Shown here piece by piece: positions 42,060 to 51,039 of a DNA stretch of 64,000 bases (positions within the stretch are counted from its first letter, which is position 1; every line of letters starts with the position of its first letter). Origin of the DNA: CAADGN01 sp035443945 (GTDB lineage Bacteria; Planctomycetota; Phycisphaerae; Phycisphaerales; UBA1924); contig DAOMNQ010000009.1 of NCBI GenBank assembly GCA_035443945.1, forward strand, positions 1 to 64,000, read 5' to 3'. Below the pieces are notes generated by a model. It was not told where the DNA came from. It saw nothing but the letters and a program-made list of their open reading frames with translations, and made no database searches. The position numbers and the translations under genes were made by a program.

Positions 42060-43178
42060 GTGCTCGCCATGCCGCTCCAGATCGGCCCGGTCCGACTGCG
42101 GACCAACCTCCTCCTCGCGCCGATCGCCGGGTGGTGCGACCTCGCCTGGCGCATGACCTGCCGAGAACTCGGCGGCGTCGGGCTGGCCTGCACCGACCTC
42201 CTCAGCCCGCGCGGCCTGCTCTGCGGCTCTGAAGCCTCCCTGGACCTGGCCCGCACCAATGAGTTCGACCGCCCCGTCGGCATGCAGTTGTACGGCTCGG
42301 ACCCCGCCCTGCTCGCCGACGGCGCGCGGTGGTGCGCCGACCACGGCGCGACCGTCGTGGACCTCAACATGGGATGCCCCGTGGACAAGGTCTGCAAGAA
42401 GGACGGCGGGTCGAAACTCATGTGCGACCCCGGCCGCGCCGTCCGCATCGCCGAGGCCGTGCGTGCCGCGCTCCCCGACACCATCCCCCTCACCGCCAAG
42501 ATGCGCCTCGGCTGGACCGAAGCCGACTACGAGCGCGGCGTCGCGTGCTCACTCGCCGTGCGCCTCGCCCGTGTCGGCGTTGCCATGATCACCGTCCACG
42601 GCCGGACCACCGAGCAGATGTTCAAGGGCGAGTGCCGGCGCGAGGGCATCCGCCGCGTTGTCGAGGCTGTCACCGAGGCGACCGGACGCTACACCGGCAT
42701 GCCGGGCGGAGGCATCCCCGTCGTCGGCAACGGCGACGTGCGCACCCCCGACGATGCCGTGTCCATGCTGCGCGAAACAGCGTGCGCGGGCGTGATGATC
42801 GGTCGAGGGGCGTTCGCCATGCCCTGGGTCTTCCGGCTCGCATGGCGAGAGCAGTGCAGGGTCGCACGCGCACAGGCGCGTCTGACGCTCGACCCACTCG
42901 AAGAGCAAGAGTCGGGCGAGCCTGCGGAGGCGGACAAGGTGGACATCGTGCGCCGCTATTTCGAGCGCATGCGCGAGTTCCGCGGCGACCACTACGCCAT
43001 GCACAAGATCCGCCAGAAGATCGCCTGGCTCGGCAAGACCATCAACGGCTCCCACTGCCGCGAGTTGAAGGACGGCGTGCGCCTCGCCGCCACCCCGGAC
43101 GACGTCCACCGCGCCCTCGACCACTGGCTCGCCGTCGGCACGACGCGCGAGCGGGCGGTTTCCCCGGTTCCAGGCTGA
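42060..43178 (+). CDS. tRNA-dihydrouridine synthase
   Basis: The protein has 372 residues with an FMN-binding TIM barrel (about 1-250) and a C-terminal helical domain. Motifs are LLLAPIAGWCDLAWR near the start, VDLNMGCPVDKVCKKDGG with the catalytic Cys, KMRLGW, and VVGNGDVRTPDDA plus GVMIGRGAF for phosphate binding. It reduces uridines in tRNA D-loops using NADPH. DusB-like, but the exact class is uncertain. GTG 42060 is preferred for its -10 box; ATG 42069 gives an almost identical protein. Confidence 0.92.
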   Translation: MLAMPLQIGPVRLRTNLLLAPIAGWCDLAWRMTCRELGGVGLACTDLLSPRGLLCGSEASLDLARTNEFDRPVGMQLYGSDPALLADGARWCADHGATVVDLNMGCPVDKVCKKDGGSKLMCDPGRAVRIAEAVRAALPDTIPLTAKMRLGWTEADYERGVACSLAVRLARVGVAMITVHGRTTEQMFKGECRREGIRRVVEAVTEATGRYTGMPGGGIPVVGNGDVRTPDDAVSMLRETACAGVMIGRGAFAMPWVFRLAWREQCRVARAQARLTLDPLEEQESGEPAEADKVDIVRRYFERMREFRGDHYAMHKIRQKIAWLGKTINGSHCRELKDGVRLAATPDDVHRALDHWLAVGTTRERAVSPVPG

Positions 43179-43303
43179 CCGCGGCCATTCTCGGGCTTTC
43201 CGGGCCGCTCATTCCGACTGACAACCGTTGTGCGCAGCACGGGTTTGCCTGTAGTCTGGCGGTCGCGGGGGTGGCCGCCGTCGCGGGCGGCAAGGAGCGC
43301 ACG

Positions 43304-46141
43304 ATGGTGTACCGAGGACAGGCGTGGTCGGCTCTCTTCACGGCAGCATTCCTGCTCTTCGCTTGGCTTCCTGCCGACGAATCGCGGGGGCAGGTTCTCG
43401 CCGGCAGCGCGACGGTGGCGATGTACGCCTTCGAGGACGCCGCGCTCGACGCTCGCGCGGCCGGCCCGATCATCGTCCGGGATTTTCCGCTCGGAGCGAG
43501 CGGTCGCCGGGCCGACCTGCACCTCACACGCCTCGCCGTGACAACCCCGTGGACTCGTTTCGCCGTCGGGCGCGCCGGCGAGCGTGACGCCCCGCTGAAC
43601 TTCGACCCGTCTTCCGTCACCCTCCTGCGAGGGACCGTCATCGGCCAGCCCGGATCGCACGCCTTCATCGCCCTCGGTTCGAACGCGGCCAACGGCTACA
43701 TCGAAGTCGCCGGCGAGCGTTTCGGCGTCTCCTCGCGCCTGCCCGGCGGGGGAGTGACGCGATCGGGCGAGGTCGCCGTCTTCGCCGTGCGACCGGGCGG
43801 CACGCTCCTCCCGCCGGGCGTCGAGTTCTGCCGCGTCGTCCGCCACGATGAGGAACCCGCGCCGGACACGCGGGCCACGCCCGACCAGCCGAGCAACCTC
43901 TACCGCATCATCGAACTCGCCATCGAGACCGACTACGAGTACTTTCTCCTCTTCGGCGACCTCGACGCCGCGGCCGAGTACATCGTCTCGCTCTACGGCG
44001 CCATCTCCGACGTCTACCTCCGCGAGATGAACCTCCGCTTTGAACTGACCTACGTCCGTCTCTGGGACAACCGCAACGACCTCTACCAGGGCAACGAGAA
44101 CCCGCTCGGCGCGTTCCGGAACCACTGGAACAACAACATGCAGCACGTCCCCCGCGATACGGCCCAGTACCTCAGCGCAAGACGCTACCTCAGCGCGGGC
44201 GGCGTCGCCTACCTCAACGCCCTCTGCACCGACGCAGGCTACTCCTGGGCCGGATACACCCTCGGCTTCTTCGTCGATCCCGACCGGCCCCACGTCTTCA
44301 ACCGTGACATCGTCGTCCCGGCCCACGAACTCGGCCACAACTGCGGCACGCTCCACACCCACGACTACGGTGTCGACAACTGCGCCGACGACACACCCGT
44401 CCCAGCCCGCGGCGACATGATGAGTTACTGCGCACAGACCGTCAGCGGCGGCGAGGCCAACATCGACATGCGCTTCCACCGCCTCACCCGACGCGCCATG
44501 CACGAGCACATCGCCACCAGGAACTGCCTCACCCTCGACTGCAACCTCAACGGCATCCCCGACGACCAGGAGATCGCCCAGGGCCTCGCCAAGGACGACA
44601 ACGCCGACGGCATCCCCGACGACTGCCAGGACTGCAACGCCAACGGCATCCTCGACCCCGACGAGATCGCCCTCGGACTCGCGCAGGACATCAACGCCAA
44701 TCTCATCCCCGACGAGTGCGAGCCGGACTGCAACAGCAACGGACTCCCCGACGCCTGGGACACCTACACAGGCCTCGAAACCGACAGCGACGGCGACACC
44801 ATCCCCGACATCTGCCAGTCCGACTGCGACGGCGACGGCGTCTACGACTACGCCGCCATCCAGGCGAACATGCCCCTCGACGTCGACCGCGACGGCATCC
44901 TCGACGCCTGCCAGGACTGCGACGGCGACGGCGTCATCGACCTCCTCGCCCTCGACGCCGCCCACTTCTGCTTCGTCGCAAGCCTCACCCAGGCCGAAAT
45001 ACGCTGGTGCCACTCCGTCTCCGGCGTGGTCGCCGGCGTCTCGTCCCCCGGCGTCAACGTCGGCCACGACCTCGTCATCACCCCCGACCGGCGCGTGCTC
45101 GTCTCCAGCGGCGCGGACAATCGCGTCGTCGAGTTCGATCGGTTCGGCGCTCTCGTCGGAGACTTCGTGCCCCCCGGCACGGGCGGCCTCTCAACGCCGA
45201 CCGGCATGGTCGTCACGCCCCGCGGCACCCTGCTGGTCGCCTCGTTCGACGACGCGAGCGTTCACGAGTTCGACCTCGCCACAGGCACGCACCTCGGCCT
45301 GCTCGTCCAGCCCGGCGCCGGCAACCTCGCCGAGCCGTGGGGCATGACCCTCTCGCCCGCCGGCACGCTCGTCGTCGCCGCCGGCAACAACCGCGTCCGC
45401 GAGTACGACGCCCAGACCGGCGCGTTCATCCGCACCATCGTCGGATTCAGCAACGGGGGGCTGAACCAGCCGCGCGGCATCGTCTACAACCCGGTCACCG
45501 GCGACCTCCTCGTCGCCAGTTACGGCAACGACCGCATCCTCGCCTACGACCCCGCCACCGGCACGCCCAAGGGCAAGTGGAACCAGGGCGGCACGGCCTC
45601 CGTCCTCACCCTCGAAGAGCCGTGGGGGCTGCGCGTCGGCCCAGACGGAGACATCTACGCCTCCACCAGCCACGTCCACCGCGACACCGGCGGCCTGCAC
45701 GTCACCCGCGCACGCGTCTACCACTTCGACCCACGCAACGGGTACTTCATGCGCGCCTTCATCGTCGGCAACGACACCGACATCTGGCGCCCCAGCGCGT
45801 TCGACTTCATGCCCGACGCCGGGACCGACTGCAACCTCAACGGCATCCCCGACAACTGCGAGATCGCCGACGGCCGCGCGCAGGACTGCAACGCCAACGG
45901 CATCCCGGACTCCTGCGACATCGCCTCCGGACGAAGCCAGGACGTCAACCGCGACGGAATCCCCGACGAGTGCCAGTGCCTCGCCGACTTCAACCGCGAC
46001 GGCTCGGTCAACACCATCGACGTCTTCTCGTTCCTCAACGCATGGGTCGCGGGCGACGACGCGGCGGATATGAACGGCGATGGACTCGTGAATACGCTGG
46101 ACGTGACCGTCTTCCTCAACCTCTGGGTCGCGGGGTGCTGA
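43304..46141 (+). CDS. Secreted reprolysin-like metalloprotease with propeller and dockerin-like tail
   Basis: The protein has 945 residues. A signal peptide (about 1-30) and propeptide precede a metzincin domain: HELGHNCGTLHTHD (zinc ligands His341, His345, His351) and the Met-turn DMMSYC near 374. Then come acidic DCNxNGIPD repeats (about 409-545, thrombospondin type 3-like, calcium-binding), an NHL-type propeller (about 555-835), a second DCN block (842-885), and a pair of DFNRDGSVNTIDVFSFLN-type dockerin repeats ending AGC. That Gly-Cys tail is a Phycisphaerales dockerin variant that may anchor the protein to the cell surface. An AAGGAG site precedes ATG 43304. Confidence 0.93.
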   Translation: MVYRGQAWSALFTAAFLLFAWLPADESRGQVLAGSATVAMYAFEDAALDARAAGPIIVRDFPLGASGRRADLHLTRLAVTTPWTRFAVGRAGERDAPLNFDPSSVTLLRGTVIGQPGSHAFIALGSNAANGYIEVAGERFGVSSRLPGGGVTRSGEVAVFAVRPGGTLLPPGVEFCRVVRHDEEPAPDTRATPDQPSNLYRIIELAIETDYEYFLLFGDLDAAAEYIVSLYGAISDVYLREMNLRFELTYVRLWDNRNDLYQGNENPLGAFRNHWNNNMQHVPRDTAQYLSARRYLSAGGVAYLNALCTDAGYSWAGYTLGFFVDPDRPHVFNRDIVVPAHELGHNCGTLHTHDYGVDNCADDTPVPARGDMMSYCAQTVSGGEANIDMRFHRLTRRAMHEHIATRNCLTLDCNLNGIPDDQEIAQGLAKDDNADGIPDDCQDCNANGILDPDEIALGLAQDINANLIPDECEPDCNSNGLPDAWDTYTGLETDSDGDTIPDICQSDCDGDGVYDYAAIQANMPLDVDRDGILDACQDCDGDGVIDLLALDAAHFCFVASLTQAEIRWCHSVSGVVAGVSSPGVNVGHDLVITPDRRVLVSSGADNRVVEFDRFGALVGDFVPPGTGGLSTPTGMVVTPRGTLLVASFDDASVHEFDLATGTHLGLLVQPGAGNLAEPWGMTLSPAGTLVVAAGNNRVREYDAQTGAFIRTIVGFSNGGLNQPRGIVYNPVTGDLLVASYGNDRILAYDPATGTPKGKWNQGGTASVLTLEEPWGLRVGPDGDIYASTSHVHRDTGGLHVTRARVYHFDPRNGYFMRAFIVGNDTDIWRPSAFDFMPDAGTDCNLNGIPDNCEIADGRAQDCNANGIPDSCDIASGRSQDVNRDGIPDECQCLADFNRDGSVNTIDVFSFLNAWVAGDDAADMNGDGLVNTLDVTVFLNLWVAGC

Positions 46142-46490
46142 AACAAGACCTCGACAAACGCCCAGAACCAGGGCCGCCCGATCCCACACGTCGGCCCGAG
46201 TCTCTTCCCCGAGGGCCACTCCGAGGACGCCAAAGCCCCCAGTCGCCCAACAGACGGCGACCATCACCCCTCATCCCGCACAGACGGCCCCCGATGCGGA
46301 TTGCCGGACTCGCACCCGGTCAGGATCGTGCCGCATCACGGCGATAGACTTTCCGAGGCACCGATCCTCCGGTTCGGGCGTATCAATACGGTACACCCGA
46401 GAGACTCGGGGTCGCATCGCGTTCGTTCTTTAGTCGGGTCGAGGCCGGAAGCCGGCCAAGGCCCACCGACAGGTCACTTGGAGGCGAGCC
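46142..46490. other. 349-base intergenic region with no gene
   Basis: No reading frame here has coding character. The only structure seen is a short hairpin CCCGAG/CTCGGG with loop AGA at 46396-46410, possibly a terminator or part of the promoter of the DUF1573 operon. The sequence just before 46491 contains the GGAGG ribosome-binding site of that gene. Confidence 0.5.
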
Positions 46491-47588
46491 ATGAGGATTT
46501 CCGTGATCGCATTGTTCGCAGCGGCGCTGGCGCTCCCGTGCGGGATGTGCGCCGCTCAACTGCTCGACCAGGCCGATGCCCCCAACCGTCTCCCGCCCAC
46601 GCTCGAAGAGCGAGTCCCCCCACGGATCGTTTTCGACCGCGACCGGCATGACTTCGGCCTCATCATGGACACGGAGAAGGCGGAAACCGAGTTCGTCTTC
46701 GTCAACGAAGGCCCCGGCCTGCTCCGCATCGAGAACGCCAAGGGCAGTTGCAACTGCACCGTCCCCGCCCTCAGCAAGACCCAGTTCAAGCCCGGTGAGA
46801 GCGGCACCATCAAGGTCGTCTACGACCCCAAGAACCGTGCCGGCGACCAGCACCAGACCGTAACCGTCACCACCAACGACCCCGAGCGACGGACCGTCCA
46901 ACTCGTCGTCGCCGCCAAGGTGCGCCCGTCCGTCATCATCGAGCCGCGCATGGCCCACTTCGGCCCCGTCGCCAAGGACACCCCCTCCGAACTCACCATC
47001 CGCATCGCCGGGCGCACCGCCGATTTCAAGGTGCTCGAAGCCGTCAGCGACAACCCCGACGTCTTCACGATCACGCTCGGGAAGTCGGAGCCTTTCAAGT
47101 TCGAGGAGGAGCCTGAGCCGCTCCCGACCACGACGCTCACCGTGAAGATGCGTCCGGGAGCGCCGATCGGCCTCATCCGCAACTACCACGCCCGCATCCG
47201 CACCAACGACCCGAAGAACGAGCAACTGCAGGTCGAACTCCTCGCCCAGCACCTCGGCGACATCGAAATCCTCCCCGAGCGCGTCTCCTTCGGCGCTGTC
47301 CGCATCGGCGATACCTTCGAGCAGGAAGTCGTCATCCGCTCACGCACCGGAACACCCTTCACCATCCTCGACGTCGAGGACCGCAACCCCGACCCCAACG
47401 CCGTCAAGATCACCCTTGCCCCCCAGGCCCCCAACGGCGGCAGCAAGGCCCCGGCCTATGTCCTCCGCATCAGCGGGCAGATCGGCGAGAACGGGCGCGG
47501 CGTCCGCGGGTTGCTCATCGTCCACACCGACGTCGAGCGCGAGCAATCGATGAGTGTCCCCTACTTCGCCTCTGTCCGCCGCAACTGA
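46491..47588 (+). CDS. Exported DUF1573 protein
   Basis: The protein has 365 residues. A signal peptide (about 1-22) is followed by three immunoglobulin-like domains of about 100 residues. The first contains the DUF1573 motif GSCNCTVPAL (Cys87, Cys89) and RIVFDRDRHDFGLI. The CxC pair might bind copper or undergo redox change, but the role of DUF1573 is unknown. In planctomycetes, Bacteroidetes and others it is frequent. A GGAGG site precedes ATG 46491. It starts an operon with a rhodanese and a MauE-like protein. Confidence 0.9.
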   Translation: MRISVIALFAAALALPCGMCAAQLLDQADAPNRLPPTLEERVPPRIVFDRDRHDFGLIMDTEKAETEFVFVNEGPGLLRIENAKGSCNCTVPALSKTQFKPGESGTIKVVYDPKNRAGDQHQTVTVTTNDPERRTVQLVVAAKVRPSVIIEPRMAHFGPVAKDTPSELTIRIAGRTADFKVLEAVSDNPDVFTITLGKSEPFKFEEEPEPLPTTTLTVKMRPGAPIGLIRNYHARIRTNDPKNEQLQVELLAQHLGDIEILPERVSFGAVRIGDTFEQEVVIRSRTGTPFTILDVEDRNPDPNAVKITLAPQAPNGGSKAPAYVLRISGQIGENGRGVRGLLIVHTDVEREQSMSVPYFASVRRN

Positions 47589-47606
47589 CTGAAACGCCAT
47601 AGTCAC

Positions 47607-48263
47607 ATGGCCGAGTCGGACACCAACGCCGCGTCCCGAACGCCGACGGCCCGCTGCGGCGGAGTGTTCGTCGTCCTCACGCGGGCGCTCGCCCTCTTCG
47701 GCCTCTCCGTCCTCATCGCCGGCGCGCACTGGTGGACGACGCCCACAATCCGCGTCCGCGCCGGCGAAGCACGCGCCGAAGGCCCGGTCGTCGCCCCTCC
47801 TGACCGCCCGCCGGTCGATCCCGCCGACACGCCCACCCCGCCGACCGACACCGCCGAGCAGTCGCAGCCCGACTACGCCGCGGCCCTCGCCGCCTGGCTC
47901 GACTCACTCCCCACCGAGATCGGCACCGACACCGCCTTCCGCCTCTGGGACGAAAACCTCGCCCTCTTCATCGACGCCCGCCCCGCCGACGAGTACGAGG
48001 CGGGCCACATCCCCGGCGCGTTCAACGTGCCACCCTCGAAGATCTCCGGCATCTCCGCCCTGCTCGACTTCATGGGTCCGGGCGACCGCATCGTCGTCTA
48101 CTGCGAGGGCGGGTCCTGCGACGCCTCGCACCTCGTCGCCATCCGGCTCGAAGACCTCGGCATCACCACCGTCCACATCGACGTCGACGGCTATCCCGGC
48201 TGGACAGCCGCCGGCCACGATACCGCCGACGGCCCCGACGAACTCCTGAGGTGGGGCGAATGA
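47607..48263 (+). CDS. Membrane-anchored rhodanese-like protein
   Basis: The protein has 218 residues. One membrane helix (about 20-40) and a Pro-rich linker (to about 90) place the rhodanese domain on the outer face of the membrane. The domain has LFIDARPADEYEAGHIPGA and the active loop YCEGGSCDASHL, with the persulfide-forming Cys166. Cys171 in the same loop could form a disulfide with it, an unusual feature for rhodaneses. It overlaps the MauE-like gene by 4 bases. Confidence 0.9.
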   Translation: MAESDTNAASRTPTARCGGVFVVLTRALALFGLSVLIAGAHWWTTPTIRVRAGEARAEGPVVAPPDRPPVDPADTPTPPTDTAEQSQPDYAAALAAWLDSLPTEIGTDTAFRLWDENLALFIDARPADEYEAGHIPGAFNVPPSKISGISALLDFMGPGDRIVVYCEGGSCDASHLVAIRLEDLGITTVHIDVDGYPGWTAAGHDTADGPDELLRWGE

Positions 48264-48748
48264 GCGGCCCTCCCCCCATCGTCAAGGCCGTGCTCCTGCT
48301 CGTCCGGCTCGGGCTGGCGGGCGTCTTCGCCTTCGCCGCAGCCCTCAAGATCGCCGACCCGCAGGCCTTCGCCTTCAGCATCCACGGCTTCAAGATCGTC
48401 CCCGAGCAACTCGTCCCTGCCGCCGCGTTCGTCGTCCCCTGGGCCGAGGTGGTCTGTGCCGCCGCGCTGGTCCTCGGCCTCTGGGGCCGCTCGGCCGCCC
48501 TCATCCTCTCGGCCATGCTCCTCGCCTTCATTGGGGCGATCGTCTCCGCTCTCCTCCGGGACGACGTGGACCCCAAGTGCGGCTGCTTCGGCGACTTCGG
48601 CCTCCTCTGTCCCCCCGACAAGATCGGCTGGTGCAACGTCGCCCAGAACATCCTGTTGCTGGTCGGCAGCGCAGCCGTCACCATCTGGGGCGCGGGCTAC
48701 CTCAGCCTCGACGCCCTCGCCCGCCGCCCCGCCGCGGGCCGGGCGTAG
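48260..48748 (+). CDS. MauE/DoxX-family membrane protein
   Basis: The protein has 162 residues and four membrane helices. PKCGCFGDFG (Cys107, Cys109) after the third helix is the MauE signature; MauE moves reducing equivalents for disulfide formation in methylamine dehydrogenase. Two further Cys (117, 125) follow. Its place behind a rhodanese and a CxC-containing DUF1573 protein suggests an extracytoplasmic thiol or sulfur relay. The start overlaps the rhodanese stop (ATGA). Confidence 0.9.
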   Translation: MSGPPPIVKAVLLLVRLGLAGVFAFAAALKIADPQAFAFSIHGFKIVPEQLVPAAAFVVPWAEVVCAAALVLGLWGRSAALILSAMLLAFIGAIVSALLRDDVDPKCGCFGDFGLLCPPDKIGWCNVAQNILLLVGSAAVTIWGAGYLSLDALARRPAAGRA

Positions 48749-48835
48749 ACCTCCATCCCCGGCAAACCTACCGTTGGCATTCAGGACCGTCGCCCGGCCG
48801 TACCCCGGGCCGCACAGACCAAGACGGAGCATTCG

Positions 48836-49078
48836 ATGAGCAGGTTCTCCCGTTTCCAGACCCCGACCAAGACCAACGTCGTGAAGACCTCCGGCAAGGG
48901 CGTCGAGTACGTCGACTGGAAGGACTACGACACCCTCCGCCGGATGATGAGCCCCAACGGCAAGATCTACGGGCGCAAGCGCCTCGGCACCTCCGCCCGT
49001 GAGCAGAAACTCGTCGCCCAGGCCATCAAGCGCGCCAGGTACATGGGCCTGTTGCCCTATACCTCCGCCACGCTCTGA
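48836..49078 (+). CDS. rpsR: 30S ribosomal protein S18
   Basis: The protein has 80 residues. KGVEYVDWKDYDTLRRMMSPNGKIYGRKRLGTSAREQKLVAQAIKRARYMGLLPY (quoted in parts) is the bS18 core: YVDWKDYDTLRRMMSPNGKI, GRKRLGTSA and QAIKRARYMGLLPY. It binds the 30S platform next to S6. The family's usual neighbours, rpsF and rplI, are absent; instead msrC follows after 7 bases. A CGGAG site precedes ATG 48836. Confidence 0.97.
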   Translation: MSRFSRFQTPTKTNVVKTSGKGVEYVDWKDYDTLRRMMSPNGKIYGRKRLGTSAREQKLVAQAIKRARYMGLLPYTSATL

Positions 49079-49085
49079 ACCCACC

Positions 49086-49601
49086 GTGCCCGACTCCTCC
49101 GCCACCGCGGCCAGGCGCCAACGCGACTACTCGCGTCTGAGACCCGACATCGCGCCCGCCGCCTCGCGCGAGGTCCGCATGCAGGCCGTCGCCGACGCCC
49201 TCTGGGACGCCTTCTCGAAAGCAGGCTTCTCCTGGGTCGGCTTCTACGTCAAGCCCGCCGACCGCGACGAACTGCTCCTCGGACCACGCCGAGACAAGCC
49301 CGCCTGCTCCCCCATCGGCCTCCACGGCGCGTGCGGCCGCGCGTGGCGGGAACGCTGCCCGCTCGTCGTCCGCGACGTCGCCTCGCTCGGCGAGAACTAC
49401 GTCGCCTGCGACCCGCGCGATCGCTCCGAAGTCGTCGTCCCCATGCTCGACCCGAGCGGCGAGTGCTGGGGCGTCCTCGACGCGGACAGCCACGAGCCCG
49501 GCACGTTCACAGAACACGATGCCGAGGCTCTCGTTGAACTTCTCATCCGCGCGGGGCTGTCGTCCGCATCCGTCGCCACGCACGCAGCGGTTTTGCTCTG
49601 A
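49086..49601 (+). CDS. msrC: Free methionine-(R)-sulfoxide reductase
   Basis: The protein has 171 residues with one GAF domain. The fRMsr cysteines are present: Cys74 (KPACSPIG), Cys83 (GACG) and Cys108 (YVACDPRDRSE), matching the spacing of the E. coli enzyme (Cys84, 94, 118). WVGFYV and GVLDADSHEPGTF are other family motifs. It repairs free methionine-R-sulfoxide using thioredoxin-type reductants. GTG 49086 lies 7 bases after the S18 stop, so it is probably coupled to it. That is an odd pairing. Confidence 0.92.
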   Translation: MPDSSATAARRQRDYSRLRPDIAPAASREVRMQAVADALWDAFSKAGFSWVGFYVKPADRDELLLGPRRDKPACSPIGLHGACGRAWRERCPLVVRDVASLGENYVACDPRDRSEVVVPMLDPSGECWGVLDADSHEPGTFTEHDAEALVELLIRAGLSSASVATHAAVLL

Positions 49602-49643
49602 TCCAATCAAGCGAAGCCCAGGAAGTCTCGCGCCTCAGACATC

Positions 49644-49660
49644 CCGCCACTCCGTGGCGG
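49644..49660. terminator. Hairpin between convergent msrC and FIST genes
   Basis: CCGCCAC and GTGGCGG form a perfect 7-base stem around TCC. No T-run follows on either strand, so termination activity is likely weaker or bidirectional. Confidence 0.45.
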
Positions 49661-49715
49661 CGCTGCCGCTCGCACCGCTGTGCAGCGACTTCACACAATC
49701 CGTCGCAGGAACGGC

Positions 49716-51014
49716 TCAGGGCGCCGGATCTCTGAACAGCGCCACGCACGCCGAGAATCCGTGCAAGAACGACTCATCCCCCACCGGCCCGATCTCCCCG
49801 GCCCCGAACATCCCCGCGAGCGGCACCGACCCCCGGGCAGGCTCGATCGGCGCGCCCCCCTTGGCACGCTCCTCCCCCGCCCGCTCGGGCGCGAAGGCCC
49901 TCGACACGGCCTGCGCATCGTGCCCCGGCCGCCCGAACAGCCCCGACCCGCGGCCGTTGCACGTCACCAGCAGCGCGCCCGCCGGACGCTCGTGCAGTTT
50001 CTGGGCGTCGAGCAGCAGCGCGAGGTCCTCGTCGGCCGTCGCCGCGTCGCGTACGTGCAGCCGCACCGTCTGCCCGGTGCGCACCGCATCACCCAGCGCA
50101 ATCGCCCCGGTCGCCTCGTCCGCTCCCGCGACATTGCGGATGAGAAAGTCGCCCCGACCGAAGCGTTCCTTGTACTCGTTGACAACGCGACCCACGAACA
50201 GACCCCGCTTCACCTGCTCGCGTCCACGCTCGTCCAGCGACTCGACGACCTCCCGCACCACCTCCACCGCAGGCCGGCCGCCCAGTTCGAACACCACGTT
50301 CCGCTTGGCCCGCGTCACCAGCAGGTTCGGCCCAACCGGACGGCACCCCTGGCTCACGACCGCGTCCACTCGAACCGGCCCGGCGATGCTCACGCCGACC
50401 GCCCCCGACCGCTTCACCACGCCGTCGAGCAGCAGCGCGTTCTGGCCCGGGCCGCGCCCGCCGGAGACCACGCCCCCGAAGATCGACCCGATCGGCCTCC
50501 CGTCCCGCCCGCGCCGTCTCGCCGCGCACAGCCCGGGGAGCGTGTTCAGCACCGGCACGCTGAAGGCGTCGGCAAAGAGCAGCGTGCAACGCAGATCCTC
50601 GCTCGCCCCGATCGCCTCTCCCACCGCCGCGACCTGCTCCGGATTGGCGGGGTCGGCCGGGCCGAGCANNNNNNNNNNCTCGTCGAACCCGTGCAGCCGC
50701 ACGCCCGGCAGCGACGCCGCCAGCAGCGACACCCCCGGCTGCCGCTCCAACTCGACCCGTCCCCCGATCACCGACACGGTCGTCACGCCCACAAGCCGAC
50801 GAGGCGAGAGGGTCTTCGCGACGATCTCCCCAATCCCCCCCAGCACCCTCGCGTGATGCGCCGACGCGAAGAGAAGGCACAGATCCACGCCCGGCGAGCC
50901 GTCGAGATCGGCCGCGGCCTGTTCCGCCACCTGCCGTGCCGCTGTGAACGGGTCCAGGTGCCCCGACAGCCCCGACCCCATCCGCAAGCCGCGCACAACC
51001 CCAGTCTCAGGCAT
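49716..51014 (-). CDS. FIST N/C domain protein
   Basis: The protein has about 432 residues. The FIST N domain (about 1-200, SPGVDLCLLFASAHHARVLG, LVGVTTVSVIGG) and FIST C domain (about 220-425, VSQGCRPVGPNLLVTRAK, LLVTCNGRG, GMFGAGEIGPVGD) are in the usual order. FIST proteins are thought to sense small ligands such as amino acids in signalling. No kinase or methyl-accepting domain is attached. The 10-N gap (50669-50678) lies in the FIST N domain near residue 113, and the frame remains open across it, but the real length there is unknown. The start ATG 51014 has a TACAGT box 6 bases away. Confidence 0.9.
   Translation of the reverse strand: MPETGVVRGLRMGSGLSGHLDPFTAARQVAEQAAADLDGSPGVDLCLLFASAHHARVLGGIGEIVAKTLSPRRLVGVTTVSVIGGRVELERQPGVSLLAASLPGVRLHGFDEXXXXLGPADPANPEQVAAVGEAIGASEDLRCTLLFADAFSVPVLNTLPGLCAARRRGRDGRPIGSIFGGVVSGGRGPGQNALLLDGVVKRSGAVGVSIAGPVRVDAVVSQGCRPVGPNLLVTRAKRNVVFELGGRPAVEVVREVVESLDERGREQVKRGLFVGRVVNEYKERFGRGDFLIRNVAGADEATGAIALGDAVRTGQTVRLHVRDAATADEDLALLLDAQKLHERPAGALLVTCNGRGSGLFGRPGHDAQAVSRAFAPERAGEERAKGGAPIEPARGSVPLAGMFGAGEIGPVGDESFLHGFSACVALFRDPAP
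50669..50678. other. Assembly gap (10 N)
   Basis: Ten unknown bases inside the FIST gene. Reading continues in the same frame when ten bases are counted, so the gap may be sized correctly, but the sequence is not known. Confidence 0.99.
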
Positions 51015-51020
51015 GAGGGG

Positions 51021-51026
51021 ACTGTA
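51021..51026 (-). promoter_or_regulatory. -10 box of leaderless FIST gene
   Basis: TACAGT on the minus strand ends 6 bases before ATG 51014, in the 25-base space behind the SH3 gene. Confidence 0.55.
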
Positions 51027-51039
51027 TGCGGCTGGCGCG

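Noticed and set aside
42329..43303. Upstream open extension of the metalloprotease frame
   Set aside because: It reads Arg- and Pro-rich antisense-like sequence across the dus gene. ATG 43304 has a signal peptide and an AAGGAG site.
50669..50678. Frameshift in the FIST gene
   Set aside because: The 10 Ns are an assembly gap and both sides read in the same frame, so no frameshift can be claimed.
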